A stretch of 64,000 nt of DNA. Source: UBA5336 sp039815055. Its GTDB lineage: Bacteria; Pseudomonadota; Alphaproteobacteria; Caulobacterales; Hyphomonadaceae. A model generated the notes under the pieces. That model saw only the letters and a program-made list of their open reading frames with translations. It was not told the DNA's origin and did not search any database. Made by a program: the position numbers and the translations under genes. This document shows positions 1 to 10,329 of this stretch, piece after piece (position 1 is the first letter of the stretch; each line of letters starts with the position of its first letter). The stretch spans positions 17,008 to 81,007 of the forward strand of contig JBCCAA010000005.1 of assembly GCA_039815055.1 (NCBI GenBank), given 5' to 3'.

Positions 1-17
1 CAGTTTTCGCCGACGCC

Positions 18-1982
18 CTAAACCCGCGCCTTCACTGCCTCCACCACAGCGTCAGCCGTAATGCCGAAATGCTTGTAGAGGTCCTGGTAGGGTGCGCTGG
101 CGCCGAAGCTTGCCATGCCGACAAATCCGCCATCGCGGCCGATCCAGCGGTCCCAGCCCATACGCACACCGGCCTCCACGGCCACTTTCGGTAAATCGCC
201 ACCGAGCACCTCATCCTGGTAGACAGCGTCCTGGGCATCGAACACATCCATGGACGGCATTGATACCACGCGCGTCGGCGTGCCCGCCTCGGCTAGCGTG
301 GCTTGCGCTTCGATGGCCAGTTCAACCTCTGACCCCGATGCGAGGATCACCGCCCTGGCCCCGTCCATATCCGACAAGACATAACCGCCACGCGCCGACA
401 GATTATCGGCTGTATGGGTTGTCCGAGCGCTTTTCACTTTCTGGCGGGTGAGCGCGATGGTCGATGGACCGTCAGTGCGCTGAAGGGCCAGCTCCCAGCA
501 TTCCGCGGCTTCCACGCCGTCGCAGGGGCGAAACACTGCCATGTTCGGCATGGCGCGCATGGCGGCCAAATGCTCGACGGGCTGGTGGGTTGGGCCATCT
601 TCACCGAGCCCGATAGAATCATGGGTCATCACATGAACCACCCGCTCGCCCATCAGGGCGCCAAGGCGGATCGCCGCTCGACTATAGTCTGAGAACACAA
701 AGAAGGTGCCGGAATAAGGAATAATCCCGCCATGCACCGCCATGCCGTTCATGATCGCGGCCATGCCGTGCTCGCGCACGCCATAATGGACATAGCGCCC
801 GGCCCAATCGTCTGGTGTCATTGGCGTGGTGACGCTGGTCTTGGTGTTGTTGGAGCCCGACAGGTCAGCTGAGCCGCCCACCATTTCCGGGATGGCCTTG
901 GTCAACACTTCCAGTGCCGCGCCAGACCATTTGCGGGTGGCATCATCCTTACCGCCTTCGACCACGGCTTTCTTATGGGTGACAATCTGCTCGCTCAAAT
1001 CGCCCGGCAGCGCACCGTCCATGGCAGACTGGAACGCGTCGGCCTCGGCATGCCCGTTCAAGCGCAGACCCCAGGCCGTTCGGTCTGCTTCGCCGCGAGC
1101 GCCCGCCGTTTTCCAGGCCTCTTCAATGTCTGCGGGAATGTCGAACGGGGCATGGGGCCAGCCGATATTCTCGCGGATGCCGGCAATCTCGTCAGCGCCA
1201 TAGGGCCCGCCATGGGCCTTGCCGGTGCCCGCAATGGTGGGGGCGCCGTATCCGATTATGGTTTTGCACGCGATCATAACAGGCTTGTCTTGTTGCTTGG
1301 CCCAGACCAGCGCGGCTTCGATCTCGGCTTCATCATGTCCGTCGATGCGCCTTGTTGCCCAGCCCGACGCTTCGAACCGCGCATTCTGGTCTGTGGAATC
1401 GGCCAGATCTGTGCCGCCATCAATGGTGACAGCATTGTCGTCGAACAAGACGATCAGCTTGTTGAGCTTCAGATGACCCGCGAGCGTGATGGCTTCCTGG
1501 CTGATGCCTTCCATGAGACATCCATCACCCGCGACGACCCATGTGTAGTGATCGACAAGGTGATCTCCGAAGCGGGCATTCAGATGGCGCTCGGCGATGG
1601 CCATGCCAACCGCCGTGGTGATGCCCTGGCCGAGCGGGCCTGTGGTGGTCTCCACACCCGGCGTCACAAAGTTCTCAGGGTGGCCCGCCGTGGGTCGACC
1701 AAGCTGGCGGAACTGGCGGATGTCCTCGCGGCTGACGCTGTCATACCCGGTCAGGTGCAGCAGTGAATAGACCAGCATGGAGCCATGACCAGCCGACAAG
1801 ACAAACCGGTCGCGGTCAGCCCAGTCTGGCGCGGCGGGGTCATATTTCAGGTGCCGGGTCCACAGTGCCGTTGCCACATCGGCCATGCCAAGAGGAAGCC
1901 CAACATGCCCGGACTTTGCCGCTTCAACCGCATCCATCGACAGTGCGCGAATGGCATTTGCCATGTCCCGTTGGGTGACCAT
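18..1982 (-). CDS. tkt: Transketolase
   Basis: Thiamine-diphosphate enzyme of the pentose phosphate pathway that moves two-carbon ketol units between sugar phosphates in the cytoplasm. The 654-residue protein has the expected full length. The N-terminal domain shows the SAGHGSM motif near residue 63 and the ThDP/metal motif GDGCLMEG at about 152-159; a pyrimidine-binding domain (REHGMAAIMNG) and a C-terminal domain follow. The start at 1982 is chosen because the protein then begins MVTQRDMANAIRALSMDAV, as family members do, with AAGG just upstream. A longer in-frame reading back to 2108 would overlap the divergent gene. It faces away from the zapA cluster across about 100 bases. Confident call. 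Confidence 0.96.
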   Translation of the reverse strand: MVTQRDMANAIRALSMDAVEAAKSGHVGLPLGMADVATALWTRHLKYDPAAPDWADRDRFVLSAGHGSMLVYSLLHLTGYDSVSREDIRQFRQLGRPTAGHPENFVTPGVETTTGPLGQGITTAVGMAIAERHLNARFGDHLVDHYTWVVAGDGCLMEGISQEAITLAGHLKLNKLIVLFDDNAVTIDGGTDLADSTDQNARFEASGWATRRIDGHDEAEIEAALVWAKQQDKPVMIACKTIIGYGAPTIAGTGKAHGGPYGADEIAGIRENIGWPHAPFDIPADIEEAWKTAGARGEADRTAWGLRLNGHAEADAFQSAMDGALPGDLSEQIVTHKKAVVEGGKDDATRKWSGAALEVLTKAIPEMVGGSADLSGSNNTKTSVTTPMTPDDWAGRYVHYGVREHGMAAIMNGMAVHGGIIPYSGTFFVFSDYSRAAIRLGALMGERVVHVMTHDSIGLGEDGPTHQPVEHLAAMRAMPNMAVFRPCDGVEAAECWELALQRTDGPSTIALTRQKVKSARTTHTADNLSARGGYVLSDMDGARAVILASGSEVELAIEAQATLAEAGTPTRVVSMPSMDVFDAQDAVYQDEVLGGDLPKVAVEAGVRMGWDRWIGRDGGFVGMASFGASAPYQDLYKHFGITADAVVEAVKARV

Positions 1983-2078
1983 CAGCCTTAACCTTTCTGT
2001 TTGCCGGTTGGATTGGCGAACGGGCGCAGATTCGTCAAGCGACTTGGCGCGCCGCCAGCCAAGGTTTACAGGCAATAC

Positions 2079-2348
2079 ATGGACTCGTTGGCCAACGCAC
2101 AGAATCATCTGACCTCCGCCCTCGACCGGCTCGAGCAGGCGCTGGATTCCCTGTTCGACCAGGCCGGCGATCCCGTCACCGCGGCGCGCGAGCTTGCGCT
2201 GATGCAGGCAGACCGGCTGCGGCTGGCAAATGATCTGGATGCTGCGCTTGGCCGGGAGGCTGAATTGCAGGGCCTCGCCGACGAGGCGTCAGAAGCGCTG
2301 GGCACAGCGATCGAAGAAGTCCGCGCCGCCCTCACCAAGGAGGAGTAG
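2079..2348 (+). CDS. Small coiled-coil protein, DUF4164-like
   Basis: An 89-residue, highly charged, alanine- and leucine-rich protein, predicted almost entirely helical, with heptad-like spacing (ALDRLEQALDSLFDQAG). Function unknown. It lies directly upstream of zapA, its stop 2 bases before the zapA start, so the two are probably co-transcribed. A DUF4164-type coiled-coil protein in this place would fit what I recall of alphaproteobacterial zapA neighbourhoods. A role next to ZapA in division or cell structure is a guess from position. The ATG at 2079 is preferred over the in-frame start at 2001, which would run into the transketolase upstream region. Confidence 0.7.
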   Translation: MDSLANAQNHLTSALDRLEQALDSLFDQAGDPVTAARELALMQADRLRLANDLDAALGREAELQGLADEASEALGTAIEEVRAALTKEE

Positions 2349-2350
2349 GC

Positions 2351-2707
2351 ATGGCCAAAGCTGATATCGAAGTCTTTGGCCGACGCTACAGCGTGGCGTG
2401 CGCACCCGGCCAGGAAAGCCGGTTGATGGATCTCGGTGTTCAGCTGGATGCGCGGATCAACAAGATTGCCGAAGCGGTTGGTGATGTGGGCGATGACCGG
2501 CTGCTTCTGGTCGCCGCACTCTCCCTGTTGGATGAACTGGAGGCCGCCAAGGCCGCGCCCACCGCGGAGTTGGAAGCTGAAATGGCCCGCGTCCTTTCCA
2601 GTGCGGCCACTCGGATAGATGCAGTCATCGACCGGGTTATCTCCCGCTCATCCATCCTGCCCGAGCCTCCCAAACCAAACGGCGGAGACACAGATCATGC
2701 GCAATGA
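2351..2707 (+). CDS. zapA: Cell division protein ZapA
   Basis: ZapA binds FtsZ filaments and helps bundle them at the division site. The 118-residue protein starts with the family pattern of a beta strand and conserved YSVAC, then a helical dimerisation region (LMDLGVQLDARINKIAEAVG, then DRLLLVAALSLLDEL). A strong ribosome site, AAGGAGGAG, precedes the ATG and overlaps the end of the upstream coiled-coil gene. The C-terminal tail (about residues 90-118) is proline- and charge-rich and overlaps the next gene by 11 bases, suggesting coupled translation. The family call is good. Alphaproteobacterial ZapA proteins are divergent, so the exact role is inferred. Confidence 0.85.
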   Translation: MAKADIEVFGRRYSVACAPGQESRLMDLGVQLDARINKIAEAVGDVGDDRLLLVAALSLLDELEAAKAAPTAELEAEMARVLSSAATRIDAVIDRVISRSSILPEPPKPNGGDTDHAQ

Positions 2708-2963
2708 CGACAATCTGCAGCCGTTTCTGGTGGCCTTCCCGGCGGAAGAAGGCGGCCAGCAGATCATGCTAGACCCGGCCTTCTTTAATGGCGCAGACGA
2801 AGTGGGTGTGTTCCTGGCCGATCTGGCGCGCCACTATGCCCGCGCCTTTGTTCAATCTGGCCGCGCCCGTGATGAGGCCGATGCACTGGAGCAAGTGCGC
2901 GAATATTTCCAGTTGGAAATCGAAAGCCCGACGGATGAAGGCGAAGGGCAAATCGTCAGCTAA
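2697..2963 (+). CDS. DUF5076 domain protein
   Basis: An 88-residue acidic protein of unknown function. It resembles the DUF5076 family of short alphaproteobacterial proteins: a beta-rich start (VAFPAEEGGQQIMLDPAFF), then a helix with the pattern FLADLARHYARAFVQSG. The start ATG at 2697 lies inside the end of zapA in another frame, so translation is probably coupled. The longer in-frame reading back to 2619 would sit wholly on zapA and is rejected. The conserved DLARH segment supports the family, but nothing in the sequence points to a reaction. Confidence 0.65.
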   Translation: MRNDDNLQPFLVAFPAEEGGQQIMLDPAFFNGADEVGVFLADLARHYARAFVQSGRARDEADALEQVREYFQLEIESPTDEGEGQIVS

Positions 2964-3073
2964 AGCTGCGAAAACAGTACGAATTTTTAATAAATCTTAC
3001 TTTCGGCAAGATCGCGCCGTCTTAACGACGCGGCGGACTCATGTATTGTCGTGTGTTCAGGAGGAACGAACCG

Positions 3074-6000
3074 ATGAAAAATATGCAGGCTTGGGCGCGG
3101 GGGTTATGTGCAGCCGGGGCGTTCGCGCTCCTCTCAGCCTGTGGCGGTGGAGGCGGAGACGAGCCTGCCCCGGTCGCAGAAGTCGAATCTGAAGGTGAAC
3201 TGGTTGAACGCTCTCGCCGTGACCAGGCCGCCGCAGAGCGCCGCGAACGCCTTCGCCAGCAAGCCGCTGCGGACAATGAGGCCGACTTTTCCTACTTTCG
3301 TTATCGCATCGATACCTCCCAGGCCGATCCAAAAGCGTGCTTTGTGTTCTCCTCCGCGCTGGATCCTGAAACCGACTATTCGCCATTCGTTGACTTCCGC
3401 CCCAGCTTCCAGCCCGCTTTTGCCGTGGAAGGCCGAGAGCTTTGCGTCGGTGGTTTGTCCTTTGGCACCAGCCGCACCGCGATCCTGAAATCGGGACTGC
3501 CCGCCGCCGATGGCCGCGCGCTTGAGCTGGAAGAAGACGTACCGATCGATTTCTCAGACCGGCCGCCTTATGTCGGCTTTTCTGGCGCAGGCGTGATCCT
3601 GCCACGCGAAAACGCTGACGGACTGCCGATTGAAACGGTCAATGTCGATGAAGTGCAGATCGAGGTGTCATACATCCCCGATCGCGCGCTCTACAAAAAA
3701 GACGTCGACCAGGGCGAGAGCGCCCAGCAGGGCAGCTACACCTATCTCTATGGCGATCGGAACCCGCGTGACGTAGGCGAGGACATCTGGTCCGGCACAA
3801 TGGATGTCGTCTCGGTGCCCAATGCACCGGTCGTGACCATTTTCCCGCTGGCAGACGTCATCGGTGAGCTGGAGCCTGGCGCTTATTTCGTCTCCGTGTC
3901 CGACGCCAAGGAGTTGCCGGGCAATGCTGGCCCGCCCGCCTCGGCAAAGCGCTGGATTGTGCTGACGGACCTGGCCTTGACCGTCTATCGGGGCGAGCAT
4001 GGCCTGGATGCCACTTTGCGCTCGCTGGAGGATGGGCAGGAAGTCACCGGCGCGCGCGTGGAATTGATCGCGTTCAACAATGATGTGCTCGCCACCGCTG
4101 ACACAGGCGCCGATGGCCGGGTGTCGTTCGACAAACCCATCCTGTCAGGTTCGGGCAATGCCGCCCCGCGTTTGTTGATGGCCTATGGCGCACGCGGCGA
4201 TGTGGCCGTGCTGGATTTAACCCGTGCCCCAGTGGATCTGTCTGAACTGGAAACCGGCGGACGCACTACGCCCGGACCGGTGGATGCGTATCTTTATACC
4301 GAGCGCGGCATCTATCGCCCCGGTGAGACCGTGCATGTGGTCTCACTGCTGCGCGACCGCGCCGCCAGCGCTGTGGATGGCCGGGCCGGAGAGCTCGTAA
4401 TCTACCGCCCGAACGGCCTTGAGGCGCGCACGCTGCGCTTTGACGAGGCTGAAGCTGGCGCTGTCGCCATCGATTATGCGTTGGCGGGCGATGCCGCCCG
4501 TGGCCAATGGCGCGCCGTGCTGAACATCGATGGGGCAGGCCGCGCCGGATCTGTGTCCTGGTCGGTCGAGGATTTTGTACCCCAGCGTATTGCGGTAGAG
4601 CTGGAAACAGATTCCGAAACCGCCATGGAAGCGCGCGAAACACGGCCTGTCAGCGTCAATGCCCGTTTCCTGTACGGCGCGCCTGGCGCCGGCCTGAAGG
4701 TCGATGCTCGGGCCCGTCTGGAACGCGACCCCAGCCCGTTTGACACTCTGCCAGGCTTCCGGTTCGGCAGCCATGAAGAGCAGTTCCGCGAAGAGATAAT
4801 CGAGATGCCTGCAGCCTCGACCGATGGCGGCGGCGAGGCGATCATCCAGCTTCGCCCAGGAACACGCGGCAACCAGTCCAGCTTCCCGCTGCGTCTGAAC
4901 ACCGTTGTCGACGTGGAAGAGCCGGGAGGTCGCGCCGTGTCAGAAAGCGTGCGTGTACCGTATCGCCCGCGCGATCTGTATCTGGGCATCAAACCCGGTT
5001 CAGACGGCCGCGTGGGAGAAGGCCAGCCTGCCACGTTCGAAGTCGCTGCGGTCTCCGAAGAGGGTAACCTCATCGAATCCCGGATCGAGTGGAAGATGCT
5101 GTCGATCAATTACCATTATGACTGGTATCGTGATGGTGACCGCTGGCGCTGGCGCCGCTCGCGCACGGTTCATACTGTAAATGAGGGCATTCTCAACGCC
5201 GCTGACGGTGCAACATCGGAAATTTCTGTCGATGGTCTCGATTGGGGGCGCCACGAATTGGTGCTGGAAGGCCCAAGCGGTGCTGAAGCCAGTCACGGCT
5301 TCTATGTTGGCTGGGGCGGCGTCTCCGATGACGGCGTGGAAGCGCCCGACCGCGTCGAGGTGTCCCTGGTGGATGACACGGTGCGGCCTGGCCGGACCGC
5401 TGAACTGATGATCGCGCCGCCCTATGATGGCGACGCCCAGATTGTTGTGGCCACCGACCGGATCCTGTCCATCGAGACCCGGCCCGTAACCGCCGAAGGC
5501 ACGCGTATCACCTTGCCGGTCACCGAAGAATGGGGCGAAGGCGCCTATGTGATGGTCACCGTCTATTCCGCACGCGACCCGATCCTGGATGCCAAACCGC
5601 GCCGCGCAGTCGGCGTAGCTTACGCGCCGGTCAATATGGATGAGCGCACTTTCGAGCTGACCCTTAACGCACCGGAGGTTATCCGCCCGCGCCGCGAGCA
5701 ACTGATCGAAGTGGAGATCGAAGGCGGGCCGCGTGAACCGGTCTTTTTGACCCTCGCTGCTGTGGATGAAGGCATTCTGCAGCTGACCAAGTTCCAGAGC
5801 CCCGATCCGGTGGACTACTTCTTCGGCAAGAAAGCGCTCGGCGTCTCCTTGCATGATGATTATGGCCGCCTTCTCAATCCGAACCTTGGCCTGCCGGCAG
5901 AGGTGCGGTCGGGCGGTGACCAATTGGGCGGCGAAGGCCTGTCAGTTGTGCCGACAAAAACAGTCGCGCTGTTCTCAGGCATCGTGGATGTTGGCCGTTC

Positions 6001-8029
6001 AGGCACGGCCCGCGTGCGGCTGGATATTCCCGACTTCAATGGCGAGCTGCGCCTGATGGCCGTGGCCTGGTCTGAAGATGGGCTCGGCGCTGCCGACCGC
6101 CCGCTCACGGTACGCGACCAAGCACCGAGCGAGCTGATCCTCCCGCGCTTCCTTGCGCCGGGCGATGAAGCCATCGTCACCGCCAGCATCGACAATGTCG
6201 AATTGCCCGAAGGTGAGTTCAACGCGACTGTCACCGCCGCCGGGTTCATCACCCCCGCCGACGGCAACTTCGTCAGGACACTGCCGGAAGGCAACCGGGC
6301 CGATGTACCGGTGCGTGTCACCGCGGATGAGGCCGGGATTTCAAGGCTGCGTCTGGCCGTTGAAGGACCCGAGAATTATGGCGTCGACCATGAGTATCTG
6401 ATCCAAACACGTTCACCTTATCTGCCCATCACGCAAATCAATTCCGCTGTCATGGAGCCGGGCGATGCGTTCAGCCTGGACCCAACACTGACGGCAGGTC
6501 TGGTGCCCGGCACGGTTTCGATGTCGGTCAGCTTCTCCTCTATCCCGGTGGATGAAGGCGCGCTTTACGCCTCCCTGGCGCGCTATCCCTATGGCTGCAC
6601 CGAACAGACGGTGAGCCGCGCCATGCCATTGATCTATGCCGAACAGCTTGTGGCGCTGGGCGCAGACGGCGCGCGGGACGATGCCCGCGAGCAGGTTCAG
6701 CTGGCGGTCAACCGGATCCTCAATCGCCAAAGCTCCGATGGCGCGTTTGGCCTCTGGCGTGAGGGCGATCAGTATGCCTCACCCTGGCTCGGCGCCTATA
6801 CGGTGGACTTCCTGTATCGGGCGCGTGAGCGCGGGTATTCAGTTCCCCGTGAAGCGTTGGACCGCGCCTATGGCGCGCTGCAAAACGTGGCCTCCGGCGA
6901 TGCCTGGCGCGTCTATGGCTACGACACAGATGTCTGGGAAAGCCGCTGGCACAGTGACACCCAGGCCCGTTTGATGGACCGGTCTTCGGCGTTTGCGCTC
7001 TATGTATTGGCCAAGGCAGGCAAGGCCGACATCTCGCGGCTGCGCTATCTGCATGACCGTGAGCTAGATGATATTGACAGCCCTTTGGCCCAGGCACACC
7101 TTGCGGCTGGCCTGGCTTTGATGGGCGACACTTCGCGTGCGTCCAACGCGTTTGAAACCGCCATTGAGGGCCTCGGCTTCGACAATTCCGGCGATTATTA
7201 CCAGACACCTCTGCGGGACACGTCTGCGGTGCTGGCGCTGGCCGCCGAGGCGGGCTTCCCGGACCTGGTCGGTCAGATGTCGGAACGCCTGGCAGAAGAC
7301 ACACCTGACCCATCTGAGCTGATGACCCAGGAAAAAGCCTTCATGCTGCTGGCCGTGAACGCGCTGACGGGCGGGGATGCCGACTCTTACCGCATGACCG
7401 TTGAAGGCCTCGGCCGCGGCAACAATAATGATCGCCGCTACTTCATTGATGAGACCCAGGTCTCCACCGATGTCAGCTTCACCTATGGCGGCGAGGCGCC
7501 CATTTATCGCAGCGTGTTCGTGACCGGTGCGCCAGCCGATGCCCCACCACCGGCGTCATCGCGGCTTGACGTCAGCAAACGCTATTATGACCTGTCGGGT
7601 CGGGCGGTGAATTTCGGGTCCTTGGAACAGGGCGATCAGATCGTGACGGTGATCACGCTGGATCCGGGTGAACGCCGGACCAACCCACTGATCATCGCCG
7701 ATCTCTTGCCCGCAGGCTTCGAGATCGAGACGATCCTGCGGCCCGCCGATGGCCGACGCGAATATGACGATGATGGCGCGTTTGCCTGGATCGGCACCAT
7801 TCATCCGGCCCAAACTGCCGAGGCGCGCGATGATCGCTTTGTGGCCGCTATCGATGTGCGCGACCAGAACCGCACGCTCGCTTATGTGGTGCGCGCGGTG
7901 ACGCCCGGTGAATTCGCCGTGCCCGGTGTGGTCGCCGAAGACATGTACCGGCCAAACGTGTTCGCACGTTCTGCACCCGCACAGCTGTCGATCGCGCCGC
8001 GAGAGGGCGGTGCCGGCGGCGGGCAGTGA
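3074..8029 (+). CDS. Alpha-2-macroglobulin family lipoprotein
   Basis: A 1651-residue periplasmic protein of the bacterial alpha-2-macroglobulin family (YfhM-like), thought to trap foreign proteases that breach the outer membrane. A signal peptide ends in the lipobox LSAC (Cys23). A long series of MG-type beta domains follows. The thioester motif GCTEQ is intact, with the reactive Cys at about residue 1175, followed by an alpha-helical thioester domain (QSSDGAFGLW). A strong AGGAGG site precedes the ATG at 3074; the frame opens at 3041 but that start is less likely. The next gene is penicillin-binding protein 1C, the usual partner of this family, which links defence to peptidoglycan repair. 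Confidence 0.93.
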   Translation: MKNMQAWARGLCAAGAFALLSACGGGGGDEPAPVAEVESEGELVERSRRDQAAAERRERLRQQAAADNEADFSYFRYRIDTSQADPKACFVFSSALDPETDYSPFVDFRPSFQPAFAVEGRELCVGGLSFGTSRTAILKSGLPAADGRALELEEDVPIDFSDRPPYVGFSGAGVILPRENADGLPIETVNVDEVQIEVSYIPDRALYKKDVDQGESAQQGSYTYLYGDRNPRDVGEDIWSGTMDVVSVPNAPVVTIFPLADVIGELEPGAYFVSVSDAKELPGNAGPPASAKRWIVLTDLALTVYRGEHGLDATLRSLEDGQEVTGARVELIAFNNDVLATADTGADGRVSFDKPILSGSGNAAPRLLMAYGARGDVAVLDLTRAPVDLSELETGGRTTPGPVDAYLYTERGIYRPGETVHVVSLLRDRAASAVDGRAGELVIYRPNGLEARTLRFDEAEAGAVAIDYALAGDAARGQWRAVLNIDGAGRAGSVSWSVEDFVPQRIAVELETDSETAMEARETRPVSVNARFLYGAPGAGLKVDARARLERDPSPFDTLPGFRFGSHEEQFREEIIEMPAASTDGGGEAIIQLRPGTRGNQSSFPLRLNTVVDVEEPGGRAVSESVRVPYRPRDLYLGIKPGSDGRVGEGQPATFEVAAVSEEGNLIESRIEWKMLSINYHYDWYRDGDRWRWRRSRTVHTVNEGILNAADGATSEISVDGLDWGRHELVLEGPSGAEASHGFYVGWGGVSDDGVEAPDRVEVSLVDDTVRPGRTAELMIAPPYDGDAQIVVATDRILSIETRPVTAEGTRITLPVTEEWGEGAYVMVTVYSARDPILDAKPRRAVGVAYAPVNMDERTFELTLNAPEVIRPRREQLIEVEIEGGPREPVFLTLAAVDEGILQLTKFQSPDPVDYFFGKKALGVSLHDDYGRLLNPNLGLPAEVRSGGDQLGGEGLSVVPTKTVALFSGIVDVGRSGTARVRLDIPDFNGELRLMAVAWSEDGLGAADRPLTVRDQAPSELILPRFLAPGDEAIVTASIDNVELPEGEFNATVTAAGFITPADGNFVRTLPEGNRADVPVRVTADEAGISRLRLAVEGPENYGVDHEYLIQTRSPYLPITQINSAVMEPGDAFSLDPTLTAGLVPGTVSMSVSFSSIPVDEGALYASLARYPYGCTEQTVSRAMPLIYAEQLVALGADGARDDAREQVQLAVNRILNRQSSDGAFGLWREGDQYASPWLGAYTVDFLYRARERGYSVPREALDRAYGALQNVASGDAWRVYGYDTDVWESRWHSDTQARLMDRSSAFALYVLAKAGKADISRLRYLHDRELDDIDSPLAQAHLAAGLALMGDTSRASNAFETAIEGLGFDNSGDYYQTPLRDTSAVLALAAEAGFPDLVGQMSERLAEDTPDPSELMTQEKAFMLLAVNALTGGDADSYRMTVEGLGRGNNNDRRYFIDETQVSTDVSFTYGGEAPIYRSVFVTGAPADAPPPASSRLDVSKRYYDLSGRAVNFGSLEQGDQIVTVITLDPGERRTNPLIIADLLPAGFEIETILRPADGRREYDDDGAFAWIGTIHPAQTAEARDDRFVAAIDVRDQNRTLAYVVRAVTPGEFAVPGVVAEDMYRPNVFARSAPAQLSIAPREGGAGGGQ

Positions 8030-8098
8030 TGGCTTTGGAGACGTCGGAACTTTTACGCGCGTTGTGTGCGTTTTGACCGGCCTATGATGGAGTAGGTC

Positions 8099-10189
8099 GT
8101 GTTTGGCCAGGTTTTGCACATACTCAGACGGCGTTGGCGCAATGGCCTTGCGGTCTTGGTTGTCTTCGGCCTCACCATCGTCACCCTGGACCGCCTCTTC
8201 CCTCCTCCGCTGGAGCGCGGAGACGCGGTGTCCCAGTGGGTGACAGACCGAAATGGTCTGCCGCTGCGCGCATTCCCGACCGAGGAAGGTGGCTGGAGAT
8301 TTCCGGCTGACCTGGACCATGTGGATCCTGTGTTCCTCGAAGCGCTGCTGGCGGTCGAAGACAAACGGTTCCGCGAGCACTGGGGCGTTGATTGGATCGC
8401 CATGGTGCGCGCCGCCTTCACTTCGGCCCAGGCGGGGCAAATTGTGTCTGGCGGATCCACCATCACCATGCAGACGGCGCGACTTCTGGAGCCGCGCGAG
8501 CGCACTATCGGCTCAAAGCTGATCGAAATGGTCCGTGCCCACCAAATCGAGGCGCGGCTGTCCAAGGACGAAATTCTCGAACTCTACCTCACCCTTGCGC
8601 CCTATGGCGGCAATCTGGAGGGCATTCGCGCTGCCAGCTGGAGCTATTTTGGCCACGGGCCAGACCGGCTTGGCGATGATGAAATCGCGCTTTTGATCGC
8701 CCTGCCTCAAAGCCCGGAAGTGCGCCGTCCGGATCGTCGGCCCGTTGGCGCCGCCGCGGGCCGCGCGTTCATCGCGGAAAAACTGTTGGCCCAGGGCGTG
8801 ATCGATGATCGTCGCCTGTCTGAGGTTAATGAGGCGGCGTTACCTGAAATCCGAAACACGTTCCCAAGCCTGGCCTGGCATGGCGCTGCGGCAGCGCGCC
8901 TACGCGCAGAAAAGCCGGGCGATGTGCGCACATCGCTGGACGCTGGCCTGCAGACGGAACTTGAACGCCTGATCGGTGCCCGAGCTGCGGAACTGCCCCG
9001 CGACGTTCAGATCTCAGCGCTTGTGATCGATATTCCGACACGCGGCGTGCGCGCCCTTGTCGGGTCCGCCGACCGATCTCGCCCCGGCGGTTGGATGGAC
9101 CTTACTGCGCAGCCGCGCTCGCCCGGCTCGACGCTCAAGCCATTCATCTATGCCATGGCATTTGATGATGGGATTGCCGGGCCGGGCACGGTGATTTCCG
9201 ATCTTCCCAGACGGTTTGCCGCTTACCAGCCAGAGAATTTTGACCGGTCGTTCCGCGGCGATGTCACGATTGCGCAGGCGCTGCAGCATTCGCTGAACGT
9301 GCCCGCGGTCCTGGCCCTCGCGGAAGTCGGGCCGGAACGCTTTGCCGCCTCGCTGGCCTTGTCCGGTGCACCGCCTCGCATCAAGGCCAGTGCTGAGAGC
9401 GATACGGGACTTGCCTTGGCACTGGGCGGGGCGGGCATGACGGCGCGCGACCTGGCGGTGCTCTACAGCGCGCTGGGCGATGATGGACGCGCCAAGCCGC
9501 TAACGTTCCTGGCCCACGATGAGACTGTCCGCCGCGAGGCTCCCGGCCGCCGCTTGCTCAGCGCGGGCAGTTCAGCGCAGGTGATCGATATCCTGGCGGA
9601 TACGCCAACACCATCTGGACGGATGCCCGGCAGGCTGACCCAGGACGCCCCGGACATCGCCTTCAAGACCGGTACGTCCTACGGCTTCCGCGACGCCTGG
9701 GCGGCGGGCATATCTGGCGACCTGGCTCTGGTGGTCTGGGTTGGCCGGGCCGATGGCGCGCCGCGGCCGGGCGAAACCGGGCGCAGCGCCGCGCTTGAGC
9801 TATTGTTCGAGATTGCAGACCGGGCCACGCATCGCCTTGGTGCACGCGGAACCTCAGACGCGCGCCTGGCCACCCGGTCTTTGCCGCAAGCGCGCGGCGC
9901 CCAACGCCAGTTCAGCGAGGAGATGCCGCCTGAAATCCTGTTCCCGCCGAAAGATGCCGAGCTCTGGGCTGGGCCGGTCGATGGCCGCCCGGCCCGAGGC
10001 TTCGTGCTTTCCGGACGTGGATCAGGAAAACTTGATTGGTATGTGGAGGGCAGCCCCATCGCGCGCGATGCAGGCGGACTGCCGGTCTGGCTTCCCGATC
10101 GCGCAGGTTTTTATACGATTTCCGCCGTTTCGCCTGATGGGAGAGCTGCGCGGGTGAATGTTCGCGTCATTGGGGTTCCGCCAGCATAA
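8099..10189 (+). CDS. pbpC: Penicillin-binding protein 1C
   Basis: Bifunctional peptidoglycan synthase of 696 residues anchored in the inner membrane by an N-terminal segment (about residues 16-30). The family 51 transglycosylase domain shows VEDKRFREHWG near residue 85 and GGSTITMQTARLL. The transpeptidase domain has SxxK as STLK (Ser344), SLN in LQHSLNVP, and KTG at Lys523. A C-terminal BiPBP_C beta domain follows. The start is a GTG with GGAG about 10 bases upstream; no in-frame ATG gives a sensible protein. It lies 69 bases after the macroglobulin gene, the standard pbpC pairing, and is probably co-transcribed with it. Confidence 0.94.
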   Translation: MFGQVLHILRRRWRNGLAVLVVFGLTIVTLDRLFPPPLERGDAVSQWVTDRNGLPLRAFPTEEGGWRFPADLDHVDPVFLEALLAVEDKRFREHWGVDWIAMVRAAFTSAQAGQIVSGGSTITMQTARLLEPRERTIGSKLIEMVRAHQIEARLSKDEILELYLTLAPYGGNLEGIRAASWSYFGHGPDRLGDDEIALLIALPQSPEVRRPDRRPVGAAAGRAFIAEKLLAQGVIDDRRLSEVNEAALPEIRNTFPSLAWHGAAAARLRAEKPGDVRTSLDAGLQTELERLIGARAAELPRDVQISALVIDIPTRGVRALVGSADRSRPGGWMDLTAQPRSPGSTLKPFIYAMAFDDGIAGPGTVISDLPRRFAAYQPENFDRSFRGDVTIAQALQHSLNVPAVLALAEVGPERFAASLALSGAPPRIKASAESDTGLALALGGAGMTARDLAVLYSALGDDGRAKPLTFLAHDETVRREAPGRRLLSAGSSAQVIDILADTPTPSGRMPGRLTQDAPDIAFKTGTSYGFRDAWAAGISGDLALVVWVGRADGAPRPGETGRSAALELLFEIADRATHRLGARGTSDARLATRSLPQARGAQRQFSEEMPPEILFPPKDAELWAGPVDGRPARGFVLSGRGSGKLDWYVEGSPIARDAGGLPVWLPDRAGFYTISAVSPDGRAARVNVRVIGVPPA

Positions 10190-10329
10190 AAATGCACAGC
10201 CTCGCGTGTCCCTCGCGAAACAGTGACCGCCAGAATGCCGCAATTGCACACATTTTTGCTCGCAGAATCAGTTAAGAACCATCATATGACTTTTCGAACA
10301 AGCACCGAATAAGTTACACTTGGTTAAGC

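Noticed and set aside
2708..3073. 6S RNA expected near zapA
   Set aside because: In many proteobacteria 6S RNA follows zapA. Here the DUF5076 gene follows directly and only about 110 bases remain before the macroglobulin gene; no 6S-like long hairpin was seen.
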